Notes: generated by a model from the sequence alone, not told the origin. A stretch of DNA of 64,000 bases from Glebionis coronaria (GCA_025667525.1 CM046876.1:481388557-481452556); one strand, 5' to 3'. Shown: positions 49,489-62,913, counted from the first letter of the stretch. Program-made: numbers and translations.

Positions 49489-52400
49489 GGTTATAGAGAA
49501 TTAGGTTGCCTAGTCGTGTAGCCTAGTCTATAGCTTAAGGGTCCCTGCATATAGGCGTCATAGGAGTATGTGTGCATTTTATAATAATTGATGTGTTTGG
49601 ATGTTTTTATTGCGATGTTTTGACTAGTATGAATTGAACCATAGTATGTTCATACTTAGTCACATGTTATTTTCTTTTCGGGTTTGTGACTAGTGCAGGT
49701 TGAACCATAATCGTCCACGCTAGTCATTGTCGTATTTTGCTTAAATTGTATATTATAGTACATAATTTGGTACATGGTAGTTTCTATCTTTTGTCGAGTT
49801 ATTTTACATACCTGAGGTATGTTATTTTTCTTTTGATGTTTAAGTCATGTTCCCTAAGAATCATGTGGTGGATCGAGTTATTAGGAGCAGGTGGGCAGGA
49901 AGGATTTTAAGCTGTTTCCACTCTTATGGGCGACATGACTTATATCTGATTATGTTTTCGTTTTGGATTTAGTCTATGTTGTTTTAGCTAGACTATGGAT
50001 TTCGGTATTCCAAGAGTTTTACTATGTTATTTTAATAGATGGGGTTTTGGACCTATTTGGTTATGTGGTTATGAGCTTATGTGAGTAGATGGATTTATGT
50101 GTTATATGTTGTATTGATTCTTATAAGTGTCATCATAGGAGGGAGTGCATTGGGGAAAGGGTAATTGTATAAGTATGGTGGCCAACATAGTTATACAAGT
50201 ACCACAACTTCAATCGGTTCTCAAGTATGATTGCATGAAAGAGGGTTAGTACATGCTTGTATATGATGAGATGTAGATTATTGGTATATTTATAATATAT
50301 GGGTCTATGTAACGGTTGCCTACGATATGGACTGGTTTTAGTGATGGGTTTTGCGCCTTGTTGTGGCATGGTGAGATGGTGAGATGGGGATTACTCGTAT
50401 GAAAAAAATGAGTGTATGACGCGATTGGTTGATCTGATATGTATAGTAACGAGTATGTTTTGGGTGAATTAATAGGTATATATATGCGGATGTATATATA
50501 CTACTATGTGTTAAGTTATGGTATATGATCGTTCACTAGTTATTATACCTTGAACGTACCTTGGGTTTGCTCGTGTTTTATGGTGCTGGAGTTTAATGGA
50601 GTTCCAATGACGTTTTTAATCTTTTGAAGTGTGTCTGGTAGCGTATTCTTTGAGTTTCGTATTTCACGTGTAAGTTTTAAAAGGGTGTTTTTGGTTTCAA
50701 GTCTATTGAAATAACTTGGGATTTCTTTTGAGATAATGAAATCTTTTGTGTTGGGTCTTACATTTCTTTTGGTCGGTATATATTGAGTTAGATGGTTGGT
50801 TTTATTCGGTAAAATAAGGGTAAGGTGTTGGAGTCGTGTTTGAAACAAGATGTAACATAAAATTTCTTTTTAATCAACACTTATATATTTCAAATTCTAA
50901 AAGACTTTCTTTGAAATAAAGCGAAGTAAAATTTCTTTCTACTTACACAGTTTATATAATTAAGTTCGACCGAATTATGTCATTTATAATTATTTATACA
51001 AGGTTAAATTGAGTTTATGAAGATTTCACATATAATTTTATCTTTCATTAATATAAAACTGTTTTGGTCATAACTTGTTTGTTTTTAGAGCTTTTTGAGT
51101 GATTCAAAAGCCAAAAACTATGTACTCGGAACGTACTTTTCAAATATTCAGAAAGTATAGTCATGGGAGGTCAGTGGACTGGTCGAAATTGTTGTACAAG
51201 TGTCGGGTTCAAGGTTGAGTTTTGAATAGTAGTTTATTTTTATTTGGGGTGCACGGGATACCTAGTCTTTGGGTTGAGTTTTTGAGATCGCCTAGAAGGT
51301 TGTTTGTAGATGGTTTGAGTCACATAGATGTGGGGAGGTAAAAAAAAAATATATATAATAAATTAAAATATATTCTTTTGGAAAGGTCGGTCTTTTGCAC
51401 GGTTTAAATAATATGTCGCGGCGTGTCATTTGTTCTGGTTGCCATTGGGTGTTTCTTGGATTATTTTTCGTTGTTATGGGTCATTTTGAATTGATACATG
51501 CTTTGGGTTTGAGTTTTCTTTCGAGTCTCATGGTTTTGACTTGTTTTAACTGGTGCACGTGAAATGTCGTTAGTTATCCGTTGGTTTGATTTGTTGATCG
51601 TATCTGATGGATTCAGGATGTAGTTTTGGTTTCGTATTGTTCGGGAGCGTTGAGGTAGTCATATGAAAGACTTGGTCGCGCCTACACGCTTAAGTAGGTG
51701 GCCATGAGAGAACGGTCGGAATGCCCTTAGTGGGGAGGGAAGAAGTTCGTAGACGAACAAATGTGAATATATGGTCACTTGGAGTACCAAGGAGATGAAT
51801 AGAGATTTGTGGGATACTAGCACAAGTAACGCGCCATAGAGAGTGTTGGAAGGGGATACAATATCTCAAAGGTATTTATGATTGTTCGTAGGGCATGTAA
51901 GTTTTCCGAAAATTTCCTGAAATTTAGTAGGTTTGCCTATTACCGTGAGGTAGAACCATAAATAGAGCAAGTAGGAGAAGTGAGAGGAGTTGTAGTTAAT
52001 GCCTTTCCAAGGCAAATCATTGATGGAGTGATTTAAAAACAAGAGCTGTTAGAAATTGCAAGGAATGCCGGATAGAAGTTGAGTTGCTTAGTAGTAGATT
52101 GGATGAGGAAAGAGGTTGAGTGGTCTGATGAGAGGAAGTACCGATCTTAAAAATGCGTGTAGAATTTTGAAAGTAGAACGAGGTAGGAATTTATTCGTAT
52201 TGCCGCTAAGAGAGGGTGCAAGGAGGACATAGTTGAAACTGCTAAGGATGTTGTATGAATGCTTTGGGTTTACGGTTATGCATTTGGTTTCGCCAAAGCA
52301 CTAGCGATTTCATGGAGTCAATGAAGCGTGTGTGCATGAACGTATATGAATGAGTTGTCATCGGGAGTATCGACGACATCTTGATCTACTCAAATTCTAA

Positions 52401-54164
52401 GAAGGAGAGTGAGGCGAAGTATGTGTTGGTTTTGGAGTGGAATTATACGTGAGGTTTTCAAGTGTGAGTTTTAGTATTAAGTCTACCGTGATGAGTAGTT
52501 AGAGATGATGGCATATCATGGAACCAGCCAGGGGCGAAGTGAAGAAGGATGAGGAAGCATTTTGGAGGCTGAAGAAGTGGATTGGATAATGAGCCGATCT
52601 TGGCATTATCGAAAGGGCTGGATGAATTCGCGAAGCATGACGATACGTGGAGCAAGGATTTGGACGCGTACGAGGACGACAAAGAAAGGCGATCACTATA
52701 CGTTGCAGGAACGGAAGATTTGGAAGAACTGGATAGACTTAGTTAGTGGAGCTGGACTGTTATATCTGCCTAGAATGCTAGAGGCATTTGGTGTACGAGA
52801 CGTAGAGAATGATCTATACGGATCATGAACGTCTCCAGCACATATTCAATCATCTTGATTGAACATTTGGCAAAGGTGATGGGTGGAGTTAATTGATGAA
52901 AGAAAATTGCAAGGCCAAGTACCATCTGGGAAAGGCAAGCATGGTTGATGAGACATGGAATAAGAAGAATGAAGTGAAGCTGAGACGAACTTGAACTATA
53001 TGGATGACGTATTAGGGTGGTTTGGATGAAGGATGTATGTTGCACGAGTTGAGTTGTCTAAAGCGGAGAACGCGTCAACCTGTATGTTGCGTGTCTTGGA
53101 CAATCATATGGAGAAAAGGGACGTAGACTATACTTCCTATATAGATAGGAGTAGTTTAGGAAGAGCGATGTAAGGACGAAGTTGGTGAAAGGGATACATG
53201 ATGGGGTGGAGGAATAAGTACGACGAGAATTGGATGATAGTCGATAGACTGACTAATTCATCTCATATTTCAAGGGGAATGAGAAGTCACGTGGTTGAGA
53301 AGTTGGAAGGATCGCGTACGGATGTGATGGAATAGAGGGTTTGCGTAAAAGTTAGCCTAATATGAATGGAATGCCTTATGAAGGATTATGTCAAGGGAAG
53401 AAACGATGGGAAGCATCACATCGTGATGTATGGTAGGAGTCGAGGAAAGAGAAGGAAGTGTGTATAGAAGCGAAGCATGAATGATTGATTTAGAGGGAGT
53501 TAGGAAACTCATTAGCGATGGCTGAGTTTTCATATAATGAGATTATCATACTAGAAGTCGATAAATGCCATTGGAGGCGCTGTATGAAAGGATAGGGCGA
53601 GTTGCCCCTATTGTGGGCTAGAATTGGTAAGAGAGGCTACTAATATGGTAATGATGTTTGTGGAAAGGATGAGAGCAATAAGGGATGCTATGTAGAAAAG
53701 GAGGAAACCACTAGAGTTAGTGGAAAAGTTATGTAGGGAGTTTCACCCATAGTAACGGGTGGTACGTTTTGGTAAAATGGAAGAGTTGATGTAGAGTTTT
53801 GTAGGTCCATTTATGATCTTTGGAAAGATCGGACCAGTAGCATATGAGCATAGAATTACCTGGGGGGAAATAAGTTGTATACAAGATACATTTCATGTAT
53901 TGGGATTGGTAAAGGTTGTTTGAGAATGCATTTTGCCTGTACGGTTATTCGGGACTTGTATTAATAAGAGTCATCTGTGAGATTTATTGACTGTGAGGTC
54001 AAGAGTTTGGCAATGAGTTTATTTACTTTTGGTTTGTATATGTGGTATTTTGAAACTTGAACTGAGGTTTACGTGGAAATGAGAGGAGTTCATTTAGAAC
54101 AAGTATCCTCATGTGATTTGTTGTCTGTGTGTTTGATCCTAAGGAGTAAATCTCGGGACGAGAT
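49489..54164 (+). pseudogene. Gypsy element D interior, decayed gag-pol
   Basis: Traces in the right order for Gypsy are visible in shifting frames: an RNase H-like EPILALSKGLDEF at about 52590-52628 and the integrase C-terminal block FVGPFMIFGKIGPVAYEH at about 53800-53853, then DTFHVLGLVK at about 53885-53915. The region ends with the CTCGGGACGAGATTTC word (54151 on) typical just before the polypurine tract of plant chromovirus-type Gypsy elements. No frame exceeds about 100 codons. Confidence 0.75.
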
Positions 54165-54183
54165 TTCTATTATGAGGGAGTGA

Positions 54184-56763
54184 TGTGACAACCGTGGTTT
54201 TGAGGTTCGTCACTTGGTCTTACTCTTAGGTTATTTTATGTGTGCTTATTTTATTTGTGTGTTTACGTGTTTATTTTGTGTGAACGAGGTTGGTGTGGTT
54301 ATCGTTTATGAGTATAGAGTACTCATAAGTAAATCGAGGAACGGTTATTTCATGTTCACGAGCTCAGAAGTGGTGACTATGAAATGAAATAGTGATATTT
54401 TGGTGTTTACGTATATGTATATGTATTATAGAAAATCGTATTTTTACGATTTACGGTTTAGCATTTAGAGGTCTCGGATGAGGTAATTAGTCATATGGAT
54501 ATTGTTCGGGATGGTTTTAAGTCATTTAGGACTTAGTTATAAAGTTTATTTCAAAATTTGAGATTTTTTTTAAAAGTGTATATTTTACGTCTTTTACGGT
54601 AAAACGCGTAAATTTGACTAGTTTTACGGTTTTGAGGTTTTGGGAGCTTTAGGAGCTGAATTAAATTAAGGTAATATTATTAATACATATATTAATAATA
54701 AAAATAAATAAAAAACGAATTTTGAGGGGTATGGTCGGTTTAAAAAAAAAGAAAGAAAAAGGGAAAAGAGGAAAAAAGGAAACAAGTGTTATACTTGGAC
54801 AAGGATTGTTTTGCTATATAAGAAACCCTCCACTTATACCAAACGAATTATATTCATTCCCTAGAGTTTATAATCGACTTATAGAAGAGAAAAATTAGGG
54901 TTCTTCATAAAATTAGGGTTTTCTCATCTTCCATTAATTTAAAGGTAAATCTTCAAAACCCTTTTCATATTAAATTGTTTTTATGTTTAATTAATCATTC
55001 TTATGATGGATTAGGGTTAGGGTTTATATAAAATCAGTAAATTAATGATGTTATAATCATAATATGATGATCATATAATCTAGGTCTTGTATTAGATGGG
55101 GTTATGGGTAATTAATTAGTTCAATTTGTTTAAACCCGTTTTTAAAAACTGGACAAATTTTGAGTCAATTGTTTTGATCATATCGGGAGTTCTATGAACT
55201 CTTATTTTACGATCCAAGTACCCCTGGAAAGATATTTGAAGTAGCTTTCCAATGTAAGAAACGAGAACTAAATTGGAGGTCGGGAAGTGGGTCAAAAACA
55301 CGTTACAACAGTCGGAGGTCAAAACGGTTTTGAATTCAGCCTGTTTTCTTTTTAAGTTTTGGGTTGTTTGGGGTACTTAGGGTTGCATTGGGATCTTCTC
55401 ACGAACGTGAGAGATGGTTTATATATTGTAGTAAGTATCTGCACTTGGGCTAAGGTTGTGGTTTAGGGTAAGACCCCTTAATTGTAACAAACGTTTAGTA
55501 TGTTTAAAATCAGGAAATCTGGAATGACAAAAGTATATATATATATATCGGGGCCTTAACAGTAGCTTTAAGGTTAGGGCAAGTGGGAGGTGTTAGCCAA
55601 CATATGTAAGGGTATGAATATTCCTTTTACAGAGATCATGAGTATGTTTAAGGGGGAGTTTGGTTTATAGTTTGGAGACCTAAAACTGGGACTGTTTTGG
55701 GTAAAATGTTAACGGGACGGGTTATGAAGTAAAACGAGTTAAGGGCTTTATAGAGGGGTGTAATGAGATGCTTAGAGCATATATATGAGGTATATATATG
55801 GGGTAAGGTTAGATGTCCATCATAGGTTGATGAGCCATTTTAGTGTTTGGTTCATGTTTTGATTTTGTGTTTTTGGTTTGTTAGCTTTTTGCTAGTGCGC
55901 GGATGTTTGGGGAAGCTCAATCAGGTGAGTTTCATAGTCCCATGTTTATTATTGATTTTGAATTCCAGATGGGATGGAAGAGACACTGTGTTGAGTTATT
56001 TCTAAATTGTTGCTGTGAATGTTTTTATGGTTGTGATGGACTTGTGTGTACACTTATGTGATTAACTGCTATGTGATTCTTGATTGTGTATGATTTGGAT
56101 CGGGGGACATGTGCCGTCTCAGTTATTGTGGTTTGACAAGGTAGTGGCCTTGTGGTTTGCCAAGGTAGTGGCCTTGGGATAGGTACATAGTGTGATCATC
56201 TATGGTACCATGATGTTGTTTGGCAAGGTAGGAGCCTTGGATTGGTTTGGTATGATTAATCTTGATTGATAGTTGTTAATGCATATTTGTAGCACATTGT
56301 CCATATGTTATTGTGTTGATGTTTGATATTCACAGCTTATAACTGTTTTAGCGTTGGAGTCTAAACCTATGACTCTCACCAACTTTATGTTGACGTGTTT
56401 TAGTGTCTCTTTCAGGTGAGAATGTGGTTAAGCTTGAGGATAGAAGTGACTAGACTTGGATGCCTTAGGATTGCATATAGAAGGAGATCACTGTTCCTTC
56501 TTAGTTTACCTTTATGTTTTTTTGATAAGTGATACATGTTGGCACCTATATGTTTGTTTGGTTTATGTTTATTGTTTGTCTTGGGTAAGTGGTAGGACTG
56601 TTACCTACTTACCTAGACTCCTGCTATGTTGAGATATTGTCATGACCTTTGTGTCACCATTTATGACGTTATAGTTGTATTTTAGTTTTCTCTATAGAGA
56701 CGCCGTTTGTTGTGATGATATCCATACGCCGCGCCCCATATTCCGCCATGGTGGGGTGTGACA
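54184..56763 (+). repeat. 3' LTR of Gypsy element D
   Basis: The 2580-bp LTR runs from TGTGACAACCGTGG to GGGGTGTGACA, nearly identical to 46878-49469. Confidence 0.94.
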
Positions 56764-59700
56764 CACTAAAAGTCATCTGCACAAGTATAAGGAGGAACAA
56801 GGTCCCAGAGTTGTGTTTGGTGATAACTCATCAACTACTACTGAAGGATTTTGTTCAGTGTTATGCAATGGTATAGTTTTTACAAGGGTGACATATGTCA
56901 ATGGATTGAGGCACAACCTCATCAGCATCAATCAACTTTGTGATGCAAAGTATCTAGTGCTGTTTGATGACAAAAAAAGGTACAATCTTTAACTCCAATC
57001 ATGAAATTATGATGATTGCTCCCAGAGTCAAAGATGTTTATGTTATGAACATGAACTCTACTCAGGAGACATGTTTCTTTGATAGAGCCTCCAACATTAC
57101 TAACTGGCTTTGGCATAAGAGGCTCTCCCATCTAAATTTCAAAACAATAACTCTGCTGGCAAAACAAAATCTTGTTATTGGTCTTCCTTCACTTGTCTAC
57201 TCTAAGGACAAACCATGCTCAACATGTGAAAAAGGGAAGCACCATAGGGCCAGTTTCAAAACAAAGCAATTTCTCAATCAAGGAAAGTCTTCACTTGCTT
57301 CGCATGGACTTACTTGGTCCAATATCACCTACGACAATTTGTCATGAAAAATATACACTTGTCATTGTTGATGAGTACTCCAGGTATACCTAGGTATACT
57401 TTCTGACAAAGAAAAGCCATGCACCAGATGCCATTATGTCTTTCATCAAAAGAGTTGAAAATCAAAATGACACTCATGTCAAGCAACTCAGAACTGACAA
57501 TGACACTGAATTCAGAAATCACATACTGATCAAATTCTGTGATGACAAAGTAATTTCACAAAATTTCTCATCTCCTTACACACCTGAACAAAATGGTGTG
57601 GCTGAAAGAAGAAACAAAACCTTGATTGAAGCAGCAAGGACAATGCTTGTTGGATATGCTCTCTCAAAGCATTTTTGGACTGATGTTGTAGCCACTGCTT
57701 GCTACACTCAAAATAGATCCATCATTGTGAAGAGACACATGAAGACTCCCTATGAAGTCTTCAGGGGGAGAATTCCAAACATTTCATTCTTACATGTGTT
57801 TGGGTGTCCAGTATTCATTTACAATCACAAGGATCACCTTGATAAGTTTGATGAAAAATCTGATGATGGTTACTTCCTTGGATACTCTCTAGTATCTAAA
57901 GCATATAGAGTCTTCAACACAAGAAAACAATGTATTGAAGAAACTTATCACATCACTTTTGATGAAAGTTCTAAAGCTCTCAAATTTACAAATCCATCAG
58001 ATGATGAACTTCATATTCATGAATCTCACAACTATCCATCTGATGAATTTCAACATTATGAGCCTTCTCAAAGATATCAAACAAGCAATTCAGTTCCTCA
58101 TATTGATCCATTTGAAGATCTAACAAGTCCTACAAAAGGAAATCCTTCAGTATCAAATACTGATGGCTGTCAGTCAAATAATGATCAGTCTCAAAATGAT
58201 CAAAATGATCAACAAAGCAACACAAATGACCAAAATGGTCAGTTTCAAAACAATCAGCATGCTGACACACATGATCAAAATGATCAATCCAATGAAGTTG
58301 CTGATGAACAATCTGAGCCATCTGCTGAATGCTCTATGCAAACTTTCTCTCAGAAACTGAACCTACAAAGGTTTCTGAAGCACTCCCACACCCTGGATGG
58401 GTGGATGCCATGCAAGAGGAACTAAATCAATTTGAAAGAAACAAAGTCTGGAAGTTAGTTCCTCTTCCATATGGTAAATCAACCACTGGCACCAAATGAG
58501 TTTACAAGCTCAAAATAGATGAAACTAATGTGGTGACAAAAAACAAAGTTAGGCTGGTGGCCCAAGGATTCAATCAAGAGCCCGGTGTTGATTTTGATCA
58601 GACCTTTTGCTCCAGTTGCACGTATGGAAGCCATACGAATCTTTATTGCTTATTCCACTTACATGAACTTCATAATCTACCAAATGGATGTCAAAAGTGC
58701 ATTCCTAAATGGTGACCTAAAAGAATAAGTTTATGTTACCCAACCTCCTGGCTTTGAGAGTAGTAAATACCCAAACCATGTCTACAAGCTTTACAAAGCG
58801 TTGTATGGACTGAAGCAAGCTCTAAGATCTTGGTATGAAACTCTCTCAACATTTCTCATTGAACATAAGTTTGTTAGAGGAAAAATAGATAGCACCTTGT
58901 TTATCTATAAATCTAAAACTGACACCATTCTGGTACAAATTTATGTAGATGACATCATCTTTGGTTCAACAAGCTTGAAACTTTGCAAACAATTTTCCAA
59001 GCTTATGACCAGCAAGTTTGAGATGAGTATGATGGGAGAACTCACATACTTCCTTGGTCTCTAGATTAAACAATCTGACCAAGGCATCTCCATCAATCAA
59101 GAAAAATATGTCAAGGATCTACTGAAGAAGTATGATATCAATTGTGCTTCAATGAAAACACCAATGGTACCTCCTAACAACTTAGGACCTGATCTCAATG
59201 GACAGTCAGTTAATGAGACTCAATATAGAGGTATGATTGGGTCACTCATGTACTTAACTGCAAGCAGACCTGACATTCAATTCTCTACATGCATTTGTGC
59301 AAGATACCAAGCAGATCCAAAGGAATCATACCTTACTGCTATAAATAGAATCTTCAGATACCTAAAAGGTACACCAAGTATAGGTCTCTAGTACCCCAAA
59401 TCCTCAGTTTTTGATCTAAAGGGGTATTCAGATTCTGACTATGCTGGATGTAATATGGACAGAAAAAGCACATCTAGTGCTTGCCAATTACTAGGTGGCA
59501 AACTTGTGTGTTGGAGTGCTAAAAAGCAACAAATAGTTGCCATGTCCTCAGCAGAAGCTGAATATGTTGCAGCTGTTGGATGTTGTGCCAATGTTCTTTG
59601 GATGAAAAGCCAACTGGCTGATTATGACATAGAATATGAAAAGGTGCCAATCTTTTGTGATAACACTAGTGCTATTGCAATATCCAACAATCCAGTCCTT

Positions 59701-59924
59701 CACCCTCAAGAACAAAACATATTGATATCAGATATCACTTTATCAGAGATCATATTGTAAAAGGAGACATTGAATTACATTTCATCCCCAACCAGTATCA
59801 ATTGGCTGATATCTTCACCAAACCACTGGATGAACCAACTTTCAAAATATTGATAATGGAGCTTGGTATGCTGAACATTGATGATACAAAACCTGAACCT
59901 TCAGCATTCACTGAAGAAGCTTGA
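56764..59924 (+). pseudogene. Sirevirus pol (protease end, integrase, RT, RNase H)
   Basis: In order: protease remainder (VVFGDNSSTTTEG, then NGLRHNLISINQLCDAKY, about 56880-56945), GAG-pre-integrase zinc region (WLWHKRLSHLN at about 57105 and CSTCEKGKHHR at about 57220), the integrase core with QLRTDNDTEF (about 57484) and YTPEQNGVAERRN (about 57577), reverse transcriptase (MYGLKQAL at 58801 and the catalytic YVDD at about 58943-58954), and RNase H (MSSAEAEYVAAV near 59540, DNTSAI near 59660, then the terminal tract). In-frame stops lie at about 57388, 58498, 58726, 59062 and 59389, and frameshifts at about 57320, 58400 and 58605, so no polyprotein can be made. Confidence 0.93.
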
Positions 59925-60680
59925 AGGTTCAACATTTCTTAAAAGTTTTGATTAATGCTAAGTAGAAGTGTCTGAGTACAGGAGTGTGCAATGTCATGTG
60001 TCTATATCACTTTATGTGATTGTATATATGATGTTTTGTCTCCTTATCTGATTCACTAAAGCTGAACAAATGATCACCAGTCATCAAAAGTTTCCTTCAG
60101 CAAATTCTGAACAAAGTTTTTAATACAACTGAGTAGCTAGGCCTGAGTAGAGGAGCGTGCAATGTCATATGTCTTGTTCACTTATGTGAACATGTATATG
60201 GGGTTTTGTCGCCTCGTCTGACGCACTAAATCTCACAAGTATTGCCATCAGCTTCAACATATCTGAGCAACAGCATTTAAAACAAATCAATCATGCGATG
60301 AAAAGTATTAAATGGCATTGAATTTTCTTGTGAATAAAACAAACATTCTTTCAAAATGTGTCATTTGTTAATTAAGGAAATTTCAAACGTCTCCATCCAC
60401 AGTCAAAAACTCCCTGACACATGAGGCGTTTCACTGTTCAAAGCAACATAAAATCATACCTTTTTGCAGAACATTAATGAGAGAGTTTGTGCCAATTGTT
60501 CAAAAGAAACCCTAAAAGATTTATAATTTTTTCAAATGGTTTTAAAAACTTTTTACAAATCAGTTCAAGTTTTTATATATAATCCCTTACAATTGAATTT
60601 CATTCCACGCTTACAAATCTTTTCATAAAAAACACACACACAAACTCTCTCTCTTTCAAAAAACACACACAGAAACAAAA
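59925..60680 (+). other. Sirevirus spacer between pol and the extra ORF
   Basis: A near-repeat is present: GTCTGAGTACAGGAGTGTGC (about 59968) and GCCTGAGTAGAGGAGCGTGC (about 60140), each followed by AATGTCATGTGTCT-like sequence and GTTTTGTC, a period of about 170. The 60640-60675 leader is CT/CA-rich. No gene. Confidence 0.55.
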
Positions 60681-62620
60681 ATGGGTGAATCTTCTTCCCC
60701 AAAGGTTGCAAAGATCACACTTAACCCATCCACCCATGTTACTTTTCCCATTAAAGATATCATCTTCAAACCCAACAACATCACCTTACTCAAACCTGAA
60801 TCCATTAAGTCTGTTCCTGGGGAACAAGTAATGAATTACTTGTCCAAAAGTGTTTTAAGGTAAGCATTATTTGAGGATCCTGGTATGATGTTTCAAAATG
60901 TCCTAAAAGAATTTTGGTTCACAGCAGAGGCTTCTAACAACAAGAAGTCCATTGAGTTTGATTCTACCATAGTTGGGATTCATGGTAGATTTTGGTTAAA
61001 TTATTTAGAAGGGTTTTGGGTCTAAATTATTTGGAATACCCTAGTGATTATGAGGCTATACCTGATGATTTTATGATTGCTAAAAATTTCTTTAAAGAAA
61101 TTGGGTATACTGAAGAGATTACTGAGAAATAGGGGGTTAAAAAGGAGTTGTTTGCCACCAAGGGGAAGTTACTGATGACTATTCTTATTGAGTGTTGGGG
61201 GGGGGGGACTGGAGGCCTTGACCAGATCAACCAAAAGGATGCTATTAGTTTATACTGTCTGGCCAAGGGAATTAAAGCTGATTTTGGGAGGCTTATTTTT
61301 GAAGATCTCCATGGGAAGCTGGAGAAAAAGAGAAGAGAGAAAAATGTTGTTTACACCAGATTTCTATCTCTCCTCTTTGCTGACCATCTTGGTGATGACT
61401 TTTCAAAAATCAATGGAGATAAACTAATTTTTCGACCATTTGATCTTACTCGCTGGAACATTCCAGTCAGCACCATTGATCCTCCTCTTACACAACCCAT
61501 GCTGGATATCTGCTCAGCAGATGTTCCAGTAGTGTACAAAGCTCCAAAAGACACTTCTCCAACTAGAGAAGGGAATTTGAAATGCGAAAATCCTGGAGCT
61601 TCATCTGGACCTCGTCAGAAGAGCACGTCAGTTAATACTAAGAAGGTTAGACGTGAGTCCAGAAAGAGGAAAGCCCTCACACAATCTTCCTCAAAGAAGG
61701 TTGCTGATGAACCCCAAGGCCATGTTTTGAAGAAGAGTAAGTCCTTGGCCAAGGACAAGAACCCAAGCCAGCCGTCACCTTTAGTCTCTGCTGGAGGTGA
61801 CATGCATAAAGAGGCCCAAAAGGCAACCTCTCTCTCAACTTCTTTAGGAGAGAAGGGTGAAGATAGAGCTCACCCTAAGCTCATTAGTGTGGAGCCAGTA
61901 TTGGTAAGTAATTTAAATCTGAATACAATTCCTATTTCATTACCAGTTTCTATCACTTGTCACTTTGAGTCTGCATCAGGGAATGATGTGTCAGCAAATA
62001 CAACAACTGATGCTGACCCTGGCCTATCTATTTCTAATGATGTAGTCCCCCCAAAACAGGGTCCTACTGAAGGAACAAAGAACATTATCATTGATCTTAA
62101 CTTATCAGGGACTCTTTCTCAGGATCCATCAGGTAAAACCAACCCTGGTGGTGAAGGACTTGAAACTGATCCTCACACTGGAGGTGATGCTCAGAAGACA
62201 CCCAAGGAAGTGAATCTCACCACTGGCGCCAAGGTGGGACACTTGCCTTCATTTGTATTCAGCATGTCTGGTGATGATTTAGAGAAGGAACTTGGCTTCA
62301 GTAAAAGAATTCCAGTCAACCTTGATGACAGTGATGAAGAGACTATTGATGCAACACCAAAGCCACCATCCCCCAGATCTAAACAGGTAAAAGAATTAAC
62401 AAATCAAGTGTTGATTCTTCAATCACAGGTGGCTAAACTGAAGGAAGAAAAGGTGCTTGCTGATACTGAAATCTCAACTCTTAAGGCAAGACCAATTCCT
62501 CATTTTGTTGAACAAATCAAGGATGTCATCATTGCTGCTTTGAAGCCTCTAGTCAAAGATGTGGCCACCACCACTTCCTTAAAGCAAGAGATGTCATCTC
62601 TTATGGACACTAATAACTGA
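60681..62620 (+). pseudogene. Sirevirus extra (env-like position) ORF
   Basis: The frame opens at ATG 60681 (MGESSSPKVAKITLN), hits a TAA at 60861-60863, shifts near 61000 and has a stop near 61130. It is then open from about 61148 for 490 residues to the stop at 62618-62620. A conserved middle block (YCLAKGIKADFGRLIFEDLH, then FLSLLFADHLGDDF) is followed by a Lys/Ser/Pro-rich disordered region and, near the C-terminus, a heptad-like VKELTNQVLILQSQVAKLKE. I see no signal peptide or transmembrane segment, so calling it an envelope is not supported; it is env-like by position only. The run of nine G at about 61199-61207 is a likely slippage site. Confidence 0.72.
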
Positions 62621-62913
62621 CTTTTGGTTGGTTAATAAAAAGGTTTTTTTTTTTTTTTTTTGCTTGCAAGATCTCTCTTTGCGTTGCTCGTACCCAATTG
62701 ATATATATCGTTGTTTCGTTCTCGGTATCTTCTCGAATCGATCACGGTCAAAAGTGGAATAGTTGTAATTGGTGACTAAAAGGGGGAGCTTTGGTCTAAA
62801 TCTACTAAATCTACTAAATTGATAAAGGCAAGTAGTAATGAAACTAAACTAGAAACTATAAATTCAAACTTCAAATGAACTGTAGAAAATACCTCAATAA
62901 AACTGGAACTCTC
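62621..62913. other. Sirevirus 3' end and junction
   Basis: A T run (62645-62661) and then a purine tract AAAAGGGGGAG (62777-62787) resemble the polypurine region of Sireviruses. The expected LTR start does not follow. A short CTAAATCTACTAAATCTACTAA repeat (62797-62818) marks the likely junction to other DNA. Confidence 0.45.

Larger units (their letters stand above)
46878..56763 (+). mobile_element. Gypsy element D (9.9 kb), non-autonomous
   Basis: The LTRs are at 46878-49469 and 54184-56763. A perfect target duplication CACTA flanks it (46873-46877 and 56764-56768). The primer-binding site TGGTATCAGAGAC is at 49473-49485 and the polypurine tract TATGAGGGAGTGA at about 54171-54183. The interior of 4.7 kb has no usable ORF but keeps traces of Gypsy RNase H and integrase. 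LTRs differ at about 6 of the first 220 bases by eye. The 5' LTR end reads GTGTGAAA instead of GTGTGACA. Confidence 0.94.
33319..62800 (+). mobile_element. Sirevirus-type Copia retrotransposon with two nested Gypsy elements
   Basis: The 5' LTR (33319-34232) is followed by a primer-binding site, gag, an extended zinc-knuckle region, protease, integrase, reverse transcriptase, RNase H and a further ORF downstream of pol. That gene order and the extra ORF are the hallmarks of Sireviruses. Two Gypsy elements (34830-44542 and 46878-56763) interrupt it; without them about 9.9 kb remains. The matching 3' LTR (starting TGTTGGGGTC) is not seen up to 64000. The end is set at a purine tract AAAAGGGGGAG (about 62777-62787), and beyond it other repeat DNA begins. 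Stops and frameshifts are spread over all genes, so it is dead. Confidence 0.85.

Noticed and set aside
52562..52828. 88-codon ORF in Gypsy D
   Set aside because: The recognisable RNase H trace (EPILALSKGLDEF) is in another frame at the same place, so this frame is accidental.
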